From: Maribacter zhoushanensis
Lineage (GTDB): Bacteria; Bacteroidota; Bacteroidia; Flavobacteriales; Flavobacteriaceae
Direction: 5' to 3'
NCBI RefSeq assembly: GCF_029350975.1
Contig: NZ_JARKMR010000003.1
Span: 43,908 to 107,907 of the forward strand
Length of the DNA: 64,000 nt
Shown one piece after another: positions 26,632-35,840 of this stretch (the stretch's first letter is position 1; each line of letters starts with the position of its first letter). The translations under genes and the position numbers were made by a program. Below the pieces are notes generated by a model that worked only from the letters and a program-made list of their open reading frames with translations, did not search any database and was not told the DNA's origin.

Positions 26632-28506
26632 TTAGCTATTGGCAATTTTATCTTTTACATTAGACTTTACCCAAGTTAAACACTCATCAAATGATTTAAA
26701 AATATGTTCTTCTGGAATTAAATCAGGAATAACACCAACACGTTCCATCATATAGCGTGGCTGTTTAAGTACATCAACAAATAGAATGTTGATTCCAGAC
26801 TTTTTTTGTTCAAATAGAACATCTTCCAAAGTATATAAACCAGATTGATCCATGTATTCCATTCTACCCATTCTTATGATTACGGTAGATGCAGAATTAG
26901 GTATTTGATCTGCTAGATGTTGAAACTCACTCGTAGATCCAAAGAATAAAGGGCCTTTTAGGTGTTTTATAAAAACTTCTTCTTGTAGACTTAATGGAAA
27001 AGCGGCTTCATCTGGCCAGTTAACTTCTTTCTCCAACGATTTTATATTTGAACGCTCTGCGGTTAAATCGCCCATTTTTTTCATGAACATTAAAGAAGCG
27101 ATTACTAGACCAACACCCACGGCGTAGACTAAATTCCATATAGAAGAAAGCACTAATACTACTATCATTATAATCACTTCAGAACTAAATTTTAGAGGAC
27201 CAATGCTCAAATCTTTAGGTAAACTTGGTATAGCCTTAAGACCTTTATAATCCATAACACCAATACCAACGGTAACAAGTATACCCGCTAGAACTGCAGC
27301 AGGAATTTTTGATGCAATAGGTCCAAGGGCTAAAAGAACAATAAGCAAAAGAATACCGGCAACCATACCGGATAATTTGGTTTTACCACCAGCATTAATA
27401 TTTACGACCGTACGTATAGTAGCGCCTGCACCTGGTATACCACCAAATATTGCAGCAATACTGTTACCTATACCTTGACCTACCAGTTCCTTGTTGGGCT
27501 TATGCTTGGTTTTGGTCATATTATCTGCAACAACAGAAGTAAGTAAAGAATCTATAGCGCCAAGTAATGCTAAAGTGAGTGCGGTAAAAATGTACGGAGT
27601 TACGGAGTTTAAATCAAACGCTGTAAAGATGCCCAGATTTGGCATCGGAAAATCACTAGGTATTTCTTCAATAGGTCTATAATTCAACCCAAAACTGTAA
27701 GCCACACCAGAAACTACAATAAGGGCAACCAATGCACTTGGTATTGCCGTGGTAATTCTTTTGAAGCCATAAATAATTACGATGGTAGAAAGCGCAAGAA
27801 TAAGTTCTAGCCAATTAATGTTATTAAGTGCTCTTGGTAAAACCTTGATAGCACCAATTACGCCAGATGCTTCAGAGTTTGCCAATGTTTGCGCCTCCTT
27901 TAGTTTATCTGCTTCGGTTATTTCTTCAGCTCTGATAATTGTTTCCTTGAAATCATTAAGAACCAATATACCTTCGCCAGCTTCCTCTTTTAAATAGTTT
28001 TCTAAAATTATCTGTTCTGCCATGGGCTTGTAGTTATTTACAAACTCGGCATCTTCTTTTGGGTAATAGCCAATGGCAGGTAAAATTTGTGTCACTAATA
28101 TGATGACTCCAATTGCAGTCATAAAGCCAGAAACTACGGGGTATGGAATGTATCTTATGTATTTACCTATGCCTAAAAGACCTAAGCCTATTTGTATAAG
28201 ACCTGCCAATAGGAAAACCACAAGAATAGCTGGCAATGCTTTATCTAAGCTACCATCGTTTACAGCTACGATACCGGCTATTACAACCATACTTACTGCG
28301 GTCATAGGTGCAGTAGGACCTGAAATTTGTGTGTTGGTGCCACCAAAAAGCGCAGCGAAAAAACTAATGAAAATAGCACCATATAATCCGGCACTGGGTC
28401 CCATACCTGAGCTAACGCCAAAAGCTAATGCCAATGGCAGGGCAACAATACCTGCGGTAATTCCGCCAAATAAATCACCTTTAAAATTTGAAAATAGATT
28501 CTTCAT
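26632..28506 (-). CDS. SulP-family anion transporter with STAS domain
   Basis: Inner membrane anion transporter of 624 residues. FKGDLFGGITAGIVALPLALAFGVSSGMGP is the SulP N-terminal signature. About 12-14 membrane helices follow, with an extra hydrophilic loop near 160-215, and residues 510-620 form a cytoplasmic STAS domain. The substrate cannot be read directly. The carbonic anhydrase gene next upstream and a second SulP gene beyond it point to bicarbonate. It is last of the cluster in the direction of transcription. Confidence 0.92.
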   Translation of the reverse strand: MKNLFSNFKGDLFGGITAGIVALPLALAFGVSSGMGPSAGLYGAIFISFFAALFGGTNTQISGPTAPMTAVSMVVIAGIVAVNDGSLDKALPAILVVFLLAGLIQIGLGLLGIGKYIRYIPYPVVSGFMTAIGVIILVTQILPAIGYYPKEDAEFVNNYKPMAEQIILENYLKEEAGEGILVLNDFKETIIRAEEITEADKLKEAQTLANSEASGVIGAIKVLPRALNNINWLELILALSTIVIIYGFKRITTAIPSALVALIVVSGVAYSFGLNYRPIEEIPSDFPMPNLGIFTAFDLNSVTPYIFTALTLALLGAIDSLLTSVVADNMTKTKHKPNKELVGQGIGNSIAAIFGGIPGAGATIRTVVNINAGGKTKLSGMVAGILLLIVLLALGPIASKIPAAVLAGILVTVGIGVMDYKGLKAIPSLPKDLSIGPLKFSSEVIIMIVVLVLSSIWNLVYAVGVGLVIASLMFMKKMGDLTAERSNIKSLEKEVNWPDEAAFPLSLQEEVFIKHLKGPLFFGSTSEFQHLADQIPNSASTVIIRMGRMEYMDQSGLYTLEDVLFEQKKSGINILFVDVLKQPRYMMERVGVIPDLIPEEHIFKSFDECLTWVKSNVKDKIANS

Positions 28507-28622
28507 ACAATTAAATTAATCAATTTTAGTGAGATAGAATCGCATCTTTTGATGACCGACTCATTTCGTTTTTAAATAAAATATTCGTTGGCTGCGAATA
28601 ATTGATTGATTCTAGGGTATTA

Positions 28623-28650
28623 TAAAACCGATGTAAAGACACCGGTTTTA
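28623..28650 (-). terminator. Terminator-like hairpin after the carbonic anhydrase gene
   Basis: An 8-bp stem TAAAACCG/CGGTTTTA plus an inner TGT/ACA pairing forms a hairpin 25 bases past the carbonic anhydrase stop on the minus strand. It ends in TTTTAT. It may reduce read-through into the first-listed SulP gene. Confidence 0.55.
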
Positions 28651-28674
28651 TGAATACTATTTTTCTTTTAGCTT

Positions 28675-29304
28675 CTAGTTGTAGAATTCGACTGCACCTG
28701 TAGTAATATCATACATGGCACCTACGATCATAACTTCACCGTTACTTTCCATTTCGGCTAAAACCGGACTTTGAGTTCTAATGTTGTCTATGGTCATCTC
28801 TACATTTTTAGCAGAAACCTCATCTACGAATTCTAAGTTTTTAGAATTTCTTAAACTTTCATCTGCTGGTTCTTTTACTGCATCGACAGCTGGCTCTATT
28901 TTGTTGATCAAGGCAGTTAAATTACCCAATCTAGCATGGTCACAAGCACCTTTAATAGCACCACAACTTGTATGGCCTAAAACTACTATTAATTTGGTGC
29001 CGGCAAGTTTACAACCAAACTCCATACTACCCAAAATATCTTCATTTACAAAGTTACCAGCAATTCTAACACTAAAAATATCTCCTAGTCCTTGGTCAAA
29101 AACCAATTCAGCTGAAACTCTAGAATCTATACAGCTTAATATTGTTGCAAAAGGAAATTGACCTTCACTAGTATCGTTTACTTGTTCTAAAAGGTTTCTA
29201 TTTGCTTTTAGGTTACTCTGAAATCTCTGATTCCCTTCCTTCAAAAAATCTAAAGATTTCTTAGGGGTCATAGACGCTTGTGTTTCTTTAGTATGTGCTT
29301 TCAT
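28675..29304 (-). CDS. Beta-class carbonic anhydrase
   Basis: Interconverts carbon dioxide and bicarbonate in the cytoplasm. Zinc ligands are Cys58 (LSCIDSR), His111 and Cys114 (GHTSCGA). Asp60-Arg62 is the conserved dyad. At 209 residues it is normal for the class, with no signal peptide. It sits between two SulP transporter genes on the same strand, 65 bases after the upstream one, consistent with bicarbonate supply for carboxylation reactions. Confidence 0.94.
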   Translation of the reverse strand: MKAHTKETQASMTPKKSLDFLKEGNQRFQSNLKANRNLLEQVNDTSEGQFPFATILSCIDSRVSAELVFDQGLGDIFSVRIAGNFVNEDILGSMEFGCKLAGTKLIVVLGHTSCGAIKGACDHARLGNLTALINKIEPAVDAVKEPADESLRNSKNLEFVDEVSAKNVEMTIDNIRTQSPVLAEMESNGEVMIVGAMYDITTGAVEFYN

Positions 29305-29369
29305 ATTATTTTTTATTAAAATATTTTTTAACTGATGTTGTAAGAACAGTATTAAGTTTTTTATAATTT

Positions 29370-30962
29370 TTAGCTTAAGCTTAGATCTGATTTTGGTCGC
29401 TGCTCAAAGAACTGAATGTAACTTGGCGGGTTTTCCACCACGCCTCGCTTAGAAATAAGCTTAATGTCAATATTTCTTTCTTTGGCCTTTAGACTAAAAT
29501 CTTCCAAAATTTCTATGATATCATAATCTAAAAATCTTGTTTTTAATACATCTAGCTCTAAGTAGGTGTTATCAGGTAAACTGTCCAATTCTTTTAAAAT
29601 AGCACCTTTGTTAAAGAAAGTAACTTCTTCTGCCAAGGTCATTTTAATTTTATGTTTACCATCACTATTATCTTCAATATGAAGAAAGTGAGAGTTTTGG
29701 TAGCTTTTTAATAAAATAACAACGATACCTACAGCAAGACCTAAACTAATACCTACCAATAAATCTGTAAATACAATACCTAGAACGGTTACGAAGAATG
29801 GTATGTATTGTTTCCATCCTAGTTTATACATTTTTATGAATAGAGATGGTTTTGCTAACTTAAATCCTACAATAAATAGAATAGCGGCCAATACCGATAA
29901 AGGAATCATATTCAGTAAGGTAGGAATCAATATTACAGAAATCAGTAAAAGAAAACCGTGAATCATTGCTGATAATTTTGTTCTACCACCAGATTGAATG
30001 TTAGCAGAACTACGTACAATTACTTGGGTAATAGGAAGACCACCTATTAAACCAGAAACAATGTTACCTGCGCCTTGGGCAAGAAGTTCTCTGTTTGTAG
30101 GCGTTACATTTTTATGCGGATCCAATTTGTCTGTTGCCTCAACACAAAGTAAGGTTTCTAAACTTGCAACTAGGGCAATTGTAAAGGCGGTAATCCAAAC
30201 TTGCGGATTGGTAATTGCGCCAAAATTTGGAAAGCTAAACTGACCAATAAAAGAAGAAACATCTTCTGGTACAGGTACACTTACCAAGTGTTCTTTAGAA
30301 ATAGCCAATACTTCGCTATTTTGAGTTAGTATGTAAAATATAATACCAACTGCAACCGCAACCAAAGGGCCTTGAATTATTTGAAAGACTTTACCTTGCT
30401 TAGAAAGTACTTTATCCCAAAGTAGAAGTATAGATAAACCTATAATAGCGATTAAAGTAGCGCCAGGACTAATGTTATTAATGGTATTTAAAATTTCTGA
30501 GAATGTATTTTCCCCGTCTACTTGAAAAAATGCCCAGTCTCCTTCCGGATCGGGATCATAACCAAAAAAGTGAGGAATCTGCTTTAAGATGATGATGATA
30601 CCAATACCGGTAAGCATTCCTTTAATTACAGAAGAAGGAAAGTAGTAGCCAATGACTCCTGCTTTTAAAACCCCAAATACAATTTGGATCGCACCTCCTA
30701 ATACAACAGCAACCAAGAAGTTTTCATAACCGCCTAAAGTTCCAATTGCGGTAAGTACTATTGCAGCTAAACCTGCAGCAGGACCACTAACACCTATTTT
30801 AGAACCACTAAGACCACCAACTAGAACACCACCTATAATACCGGCAATAACTCCTGAAAATAAAGGGGCACCACTTGCTAAAGCAATACCTAAACATAAT
30901 GGTAGTGCAACGAAAAAGACAACAATACTCGCGGGAATATCGTTTTTGATAAATTTGAACAT
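29370..30962 (-). CDS. SulP-family anion transporter, short form
   Basis: Inner membrane transporter of 530 residues beginning FKFIKNDIPASIVVFFVALPLCLGIALASG, the SulP signature. The helices end near residue 430. The remaining 100 residues form a STAS-like domain (LAEEVTFFNKGAILKELDSLPDNTYLELDV). It is paralogous to the 26632-28506 product but lacks its extra loop. It precedes the carbonic anhydrase gene, so bicarbonate is the likely substrate by context only. Confidence 0.92.
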   Translation of the reverse strand: MFKFIKNDIPASIVVFFVALPLCLGIALASGAPLFSGVIAGIIGGVLVGGLSGSKIGVSGPAAGLAAIVLTAIGTLGGYENFLVAVVLGGAIQIVFGVLKAGVIGYYFPSSVIKGMLTGIGIIIILKQIPHFFGYDPDPEGDWAFFQVDGENTFSEILNTINNISPGATLIAIIGLSILLLWDKVLSKQGKVFQIIQGPLVAVAVGIIFYILTQNSEVLAISKEHLVSVPVPEDVSSFIGQFSFPNFGAITNPQVWITAFTIALVASLETLLCVEATDKLDPHKNVTPTNRELLAQGAGNIVSGLIGGLPITQVIVRSSANIQSGGRTKLSAMIHGFLLLISVILIPTLLNMIPLSVLAAILFIVGFKLAKPSLFIKMYKLGWKQYIPFFVTVLGIVFTDLLVGISLGLAVGIVVILLKSYQNSHFLHIEDNSDGKHKIKMTLAEEVTFFNKGAILKELDSLPDNTYLELDVLKTRFLDYDIIEILEDFSLKAKERNIDIKLISKRGVVENPPSYIQFFEQRPKSDLSLS

Positions 30963-31031
30963 GTAAATAATATAATTATGCCCTAAAGTTATCTTAGGAC
31001 AGATTAGTTAATCGATAAAAACTGAAAATGA

Positions 31032-31325
31032 TTAAATAGCCAGGTCTGGTGGGGGGGATAATACATCAAATGATAAGTCCTGGTAACCTTTCATATTAAA
31101 GTTGCTGATTGTTGAATTTACATGAATAGCAACTATGGAGAAATCTAATGAGTTTTCTTTAACGAATTTTTCTTCGCCAATTGATTTTTTACCCGATTCT
31201 TGTTCCTCTTCGTTTAAATTGGTAATTACAATTGGGTTTTCAACATCGCACAAGGTTATGATGCTTGGTGCAGTAACTGCAAAAAGCCATAACAGTAGTA
31301 AAGTAATGCGTGCGAAAAAAGTCAT
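31032..31325 (-). CDS. Small exported protein of unknown function
   Basis: 97 residues with a signal peptide of about 25 residues, an acidic patch (NLNEEEQESGKK) and a Pro-rich end (PPPDLAI). It lies 69 bases upstream of the short SulP gene in the same direction. A run of seven C on the coding strand (31051-31057) near its 3' end could slip in replication. A -7-like box TATCTTTA (31343-31350) precedes it. No function can be given. Confidence 0.6.
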   Translation of the reverse strand: MTFFARITLLLLWLFAVTAPSIITLCDVENPIVITNLNEEEQESGKKSIGEEKFVKENSLDFSIVAIHVNSTISNFNMKGYQDLSFDVLSPPPDLAI

Positions 31326-31383
31326 ATACTAAAAATCAATCGTAAAGATAGCACGGAAACAGTTAAAAACTGTTAACAATCTT

Positions 31384-32145
31384 CTAAAAATCCTTCAACA
31401 GTTTAAGTTCGTTGTTTTGAATCCATCCAGTTTTACCATCTGTCAATCTTATTTTGTTCCAATCATCTAATTGGTCTAAAACATTGACCTTGGTTCCTGC
31501 ATGAAGCAAAAATACTTGTTCACTTTTATTATTGGGTTCAGATTTAACAGTGCTTTCTTCGGCAAATATTATTGCTGGTTGATGTTCGTCAAAATCTTTA
31601 CGTTGAACAAAAGCAAATAAAACAGATAGTATACAAAGAAAAAGGGCAAGTAAACTACCAATAAATGTAAAACGTTTTCTAGAAGCGTAATTTGAATTAT
31701 AAAAAAGGATATACAAAAGTACAAATAGGAACATGAAACCAATGGCTACATATGCCCATTGATCAAATGTTAGTTTACCTGTTATGCCTTTATAGAATTT
31801 AGATAAACCCGTTTCTGGCATAATATCTATGGCATCTATGGTCATATTCTGAGCATAGCTAAGGTTTGTCTTTATTTCTTCGTCATTAGGAGAAAGCAAT
31901 AATGCCTTTTCGTAAAAGTAGATGCTTTCGGCAATGTTGTTAAGTTTGTAGTATGCATTACCTAGGTTATAATAAACAGCGGCCGAATGTTCACCGTTAT
32001 CAAGTATATCTTGGTAATAGATTATAGCCTTGTCATACTCACCGGCATTGTATGCTACTGTAGCCTGCTCAAACAATTTGGTGTTCTGAGCGGTACAAAA
32101 GAGAACCGTAAAAAGACTAATTATGGTGGCTAACTTTTTGAACAT
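31384..32145 (-). CDS. batE: BatE: TPR and SH3 protein
   Basis: Last gene of the Bat operon, 253 residues. The signal peptide ends near FCTAQ. TPR units span about 20-100 (YNAGEYDKAIIYYQDIL and YYNLGNAYYKLNNIAESIYFYEKAL). Two membrane helices lie near 130-185, and a C-terminal bacterial SH3-like domain (AGTKVNVLDQLDDWNKIRL) follows. Bat proteins are linked to envelope stress in Bacteroides and Leptospira, but the mechanism is not settled. It starts 2 bases after batD. Confidence 0.88.
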   Translation of the reverse strand: MFKKLATIISLFTVLFCTAQNTKLFEQATVAYNAGEYDKAIIYYQDILDNGEHSAAVYYNLGNAYYKLNNIAESIYFYEKALLLSPNDEEIKTNLSYAQNMTIDAIDIMPETGLSKFYKGITGKLTFDQWAYVAIGFMFLFVLLYILFYNSNYASRKRFTFIGSLLALFLCILSVLFAFVQRKDFDEHQPAIIFAEESTVKSEPNNKSEQVFLLHAGTKVNVLDQLDDWNKIRLTDGKTGWIQNNELKLLKDF

Positions 32146-32147
32146 AC

Positions 32148-33938
32148 TTATAATTGTTTATCCATTATAGAAATTACCTCACTGGCCTTATCATAATCGG
32201 CTTGCATTTGCACGTCAGAGAATGGGCTATATCTTGCAGCTTCACAATTTTTAAGAAGCGCTATAAAACTATCTACGGTAATGTCGTCTATTTGCTTTTG
32301 CTTAAGCAGCTCTGTAATTTTATCTTTACTAAATTCAGAAGTCTCTATCTTCAATTTTGCTTTTAGATAGTTATGTAGCGCTCTTTCAAGTGCAACATAA
32401 AAAGACTCTTTGTTACCAAGTTGTTTTCTTGCTGCAGATAAGTATTTACGTGCAAGTCTATTTGCTTTTCTAATTTTATTACCGACAATATCACCGGCAA
32501 TAGCATCTCTTTTCTTTCTAAAAATAATAGCTATAGGAATTAATAATAGCGGACATAATAACCACATGTAAAATGATGTGGAACCAAAAAAGTAAGAAAT
32601 AGATTTGTTCGTTAAATTAGGGTTTAGCTTTAAGAAATTAAATTCATTGCCGCTGCTTACTACAGATTGCTTATTGCTGTTTGATGCTGTATTGGCGTTA
32701 GAAGAAGCACTTAAAGGACCTTCTAAAACATTTATTACGATTTCATCAGATGTTAGTGTGGTATATTTTCCGGTGGATGGATTAAAATAACTAAAGCTCA
32801 AAGGTGAAATAGGATATTTTCCCCTAAAAGAAGGTACTATGGTGTATTGATTGCTCACCTTGCCTTGCATACCCGCTAAAGTGGTTCTTACACCCTCTGT
32901 AAATTCAGGTTCATAAACTTCTAATGCGCTAGGCAATTCCAGTTCCGGTAGTTTAAACAATTTTAAATTTCCTTTACCACTCACCTCAACGGTCGCTTGT
33001 AAAGATTCTGACGCGTTCAAGCTTGTTTTACTTGTAGTCACTGAAAAATCAAAATCACCAACTGCACCATTAAAATCTGCAGGTTGGTTGTCAATTGGTA
33101 AAGCTTTTACATTGATTGTTCTTCTGCCTGCAGAAACCGTTTTGTTCGTTTGGGCATACATTTTTTGACCAAAGAAATCTCGTCTACCAGTTGGTACATC
33201 TACAGTTACATCAAGGGAAAGGGGCTCAATGTCTAATTTTCCAGATTTTTGTGGATAAAGAACAACACGTTTTAATATGGCATAGCGGTAAGGCTTGCCT
33301 TTATAAGTGCCATTTTGTGCACTAAGTCCGTTTACCTTAATATCTTGGCTCCAAAAATTATTGTAAGTAGGGTTATCTAAAGGTTGATAGTTAGATACGC
33401 TAATATTTGGACTAACATATAACTTATAGATGACGGTTATAGCTTCGTTCAAATACGGATTCGTTTTTGAAACCTCGGCAACCAAATGTAAATTTTCATC
33501 GGCTACATCATCTGCGGTCATTTGATCACTAGGCTTGTCCACGGCTGCAGTAACTACAACATCTTGTGCTAAAGATTTATAGGTTTCACCATCAATTACA
33601 ATAGAAGCCTGTTTTATAGAGAATTTACCTTTAGCGGTTGGTGCCAGTGTATATGAATATGATTTAGAATAACTTCTTACGCCATTGATCCATGAAGAGC
33701 TTATAGATTGAGAAGGTCCCATAATAACTTTAAAACCTGCAAAATCTGGCGGACTAAAATTATCGCCATCTCGGTTCATGGTAAAATCAACGCGTAATCT
33801 TTCGTTTAGACCAAGCTTTGGTTTACTTAGTTTCATTTCAAAAGTGACTCCGCTGTTATTTTGACCCATCATCAAAATAGATGATAGAAAAACGGTTAAT
33901 ACTAACCCAAGTTTTGTTATGGATTTAAAGTCTACCAA
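32148..33938 (-). CDS. batD: BatD: oxygen-tolerance family exported protein
   Basis: 596 residues. A signal peptide leads into several Ig-like beta domains outside the cytoplasmic membrane (about 25-430). One membrane helix lies near 465 (FYMWLLCPLLLIPIAIIF), then a helical cytoplasmic tail. The match is to the BatD family by layout and operon position. Its start overlaps the batC stop by 7 bases. Confidence 0.88.
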   Translation of the reverse strand: MVDFKSITKLGLVLTVFLSSILMMGQNNSGVTFEMKLSKPKLGLNERLRVDFTMNRDGDNFSPPDFAGFKVIMGPSQSISSSWINGVRSYSKSYSYTLAPTAKGKFSIKQASIVIDGETYKSLAQDVVVTAAVDKPSDQMTADDVADENLHLVAEVSKTNPYLNEAITVIYKLYVSPNISVSNYQPLDNPTYNNFWSQDIKVNGLSAQNGTYKGKPYRYAILKRVVLYPQKSGKLDIEPLSLDVTVDVPTGRRDFFGQKMYAQTNKTVSAGRRTINVKALPIDNQPADFNGAVGDFDFSVTTSKTSLNASESLQATVEVSGKGNLKLFKLPELELPSALEVYEPEFTEGVRTTLAGMQGKVSNQYTIVPSFRGKYPISPLSFSYFNPSTGKYTTLTSDEIVINVLEGPLSASSNANTASNSNKQSVVSSGNEFNFLKLNPNLTNKSISYFFGSTSFYMWLLCPLLLIPIAIIFRKKRDAIAGDIVGNKIRKANRLARKYLSAARKQLGNKESFYVALERALHNYLKAKLKIETSEFSKDKITELLKQKQIDDITVDSFIALLKNCEAARYSPFSDVQMQADYDKASEVISIMDKQL

Positions 33939-34804
33939 TCTTTTTCGGTTTTAATTTTAGCACCTTTAACTTTTTTGGCATCAATTTTATCTTGAACCTT
34001 TTTTTCTGCATTTTGCATGGCTCTCAATAAATTCTCAACCTGCTGCTTAGAGAGTTGATTAGGTTTAGGTTGTTGTTGATTCTGCTCATTATTACCTTCT
34101 CCTTGTTCAGGTTTTTTCTTTTGATCAGATTCATTGTCCCCTTCACCATCTTTGCCATCATCTTTTTTCTCTTCATCTTTATCGCCTTCGTCGCCCTTGT
34201 CACCGTCTTCGCCCTGATCTTTTTTATCTTCGTTGTCCCCTTCGTCCTTTTGATCTTGGTCTTTGTTCTCGTCCTTATCGTCTTTATCCTTGTCCTTGTC
34301 GTCTTGGTCCTGCTTGTTCTCGTCTTGATCTTTTTTCAAGAGCTCTTTGGCCAAAGCTAAATTGTAACGTGTTTCTTCGTCGGTTGGATCGTTACGTAAG
34401 GCTTCTTTATATGCCTCAACCGCCTTGGCATAGTCTTTACGCTTCATAAACACATTACCCATATTATGGTAAGCTTTATGTTTATCCGCTTTAGAAGTAG
34501 AAGCTTCACCAGCCTCTTTAAACCTACCAAAAGCTTCATTATAGGTTTCATTTTCGTAATAGGCGTTCCCTAAATTATAAGGGGCTGCGCTATTATCAGG
34601 ACTTTTAGAAATTGCTTTTCTATAATCTACCTCAGCCGTAATGAAATCATCTTCTGATAATGCTTTGTTGGCATCCCAGGTATAGTTCGTAGAAGACCTT
34701 AAGGCCTTCTCTTTTTCTTTCTCATCAACTTCTTGAGCAAAAGATGACAAGCAAACAAAAAACAATACTACTACTGTGCTTATTCTATTCATTTCTTTTC
34801 TCAT
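33932..34804 (-). CDS. batC: BatC: TPR protein with charged low-complexity tract
   Basis: 290 residues with a signal peptide (cleavage near SSFAQ) and three or more TPR units at about 35-155 (AAPYNLGNAYYENETYNEAF). A Lys/Asp/Glu/Gln-rich tract of roughly 90 residues (about 165-255) consists of DKD- and DEG-type repeats. A basic end follows. The TPR part probably binds the BatA/BatB von Willebrand proteins at the membrane. The tract is repetitive DNA and a likely place for length change between strains. Confidence 0.87.
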   Translation of the reverse strand: MRKEMNRISTVVVLFFVCLSSFAQEVDEKEKEKALRSSTNYTWDANKALSEDDFITAEVDYRKAISKSPDNSAAPYNLGNAYYENETYNEAFGRFKEAGEASTSKADKHKAYHNMGNVFMKRKDYAKAVEAYKEALRNDPTDEETRYNLALAKELLKKDQDENKQDQDDKDKDKDDKDENKDQDQKDEGDNEDKKDQGEDGDKGDEGDKDEEKKDDGKDGEGDNESDQKKKPEQGEGNNEQNQQQPKPNQLSKQQVENLLRAMQNAEKKVQDKIDAKKVKGAKIKTEKDW

Positions 34805-35840
34805 TGAACAAATTGAGTTTCTTTAACCAGCTTGTCTTGCGGTCCAAGATAAAAATATCTAAAAAGAGAAGCAACAATGCCCCGCCAATAAACCATTGAA
34901 ACTGATTTTTATATTCAGCGAATTGTTTGGCTTCAAATTCCTTCTTGTCCATTTTTAACAATTCTTCTTTTATATACTCTACAGCGGCATCTGTGTTAGA
35001 ACCGTCTATATATTCACCATTACCTTCACTTGCAATATCCGCTAAAACACTTTCATTCAATTTTGTGATTACCGTTTCACCTTGGCTATCTTTTTTTAGA
35101 CTTTCTAAAATGCCGTTTCTCTTAATTGGTATTGGTGCACCTTTTTCTTTACCTACGCCTATAGTGTAGATGATAATACCTTCATCAACAGCATCTTCTA
35201 CGGCATCTAATGTAGACCCCTCAGAATGGTCTTCACCATCAGAGATTATAAACAGTACACGGTTAGTCTGTTCTACATCGTCATAATATGTTGTGGCCAA
35301 TTCAATAGCCTGGTCAATTGCGGTGCCTTGAGACGTAAGCATATCTGTATTCATGCCTTGCAAGAACATTTTTGCTGCGCCATAGTCTGTTGTTATGGGT
35401 AATTGTGGATATGCTTGACCAGCGTAGGCAATAATTCCAATTCGGTCACTCGCCAATTGATTTATGATTTCAGAAACCAATCTTTTAGCTTTCTCTATTC
35501 TATTGGGCGCAATATCTTCAGCTAGCATACTTTTACTAACATCTACCGCAAATACAATATCTACACCTTCTCTCTTTACGGTTTCTAGTTTTGTTCCAAT
35601 TTTTGGATTGACCAAACCTATAATCAATAATGCCAAGGCAAGGATGAAAATTACCAATTTTAAACCTCCTTTGTTATATGAGCGGTTAGGGGTTAGCCTT
35701 TTCAATAGCTCAGAATCTGCAAATTTCTTTTGCGTTCTTTTTTTCCATACCAATAACAAGAGGAACAGCACTATTATCACTGGGATGATAAAGAGTAAGT
35801 AAAAATATATTTTTTCGTCGTACTGTATCATATTATACAA
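34785..35840 (-). CDS. batB: BatB: von Willebrand A domain membrane protein
   Basis: 351 residues. Two N-terminal membrane helices (about 10-30 and 57-75), a VWA domain from about 85 with MIDAS motif DVSKS, and a C-terminal membrane helix (FIGGALLLLFLDIFIL). The VWA domain faces the periplasm. Overlaps with its neighbours (20 bases with batC, 8 with batA) show translational coupling. Confidence 0.92.
   Translation of the reverse strand: MYNMIQYDEKIYFYLLFIIPVIIVLFLLLLVWKKRTQKKFADSELLKRLTPNRSYNKGGLKLVIFILALALLIIGLVNPKIGTKLETVKREGVDIVFAVDVSKSMLAEDIAPNRIEKAKRLVSEIINQLASDRIGIIAYAGQAYPQLPITTDYGAAKMFLQGMNTDMLTSQGTAIDQAIELATTYYDDVEQTNRVLFIISDGEDHSEGSTLDAVEDAVDEGIIIYTIGVGKEKGAPIPIKRNGILESLKKDSQGETVITKLNESVLADIASEGNGEYIDGSNTDAAVEYIKEELLKMDKKEFEAKQFAEYKNQFQWFIGGALLLLFLDIFILDRKTSWLKKLNLFNEKRNE

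Noticed and set aside
31051..31057. Phase-variable homopolymer in the small exported protein gene
   Set aside because: The tract of seven C is only a few codons from the stop, so slippage would change just the tail; too weak to claim.
34055..34360. Hydrophobic plus-strand frame that looks like a membrane protein
   Set aside because: It is the antisense of the Lys/Asp/Glu-rich tract of batC. Charged codons read backwards give Leu/Val/Phe codons.
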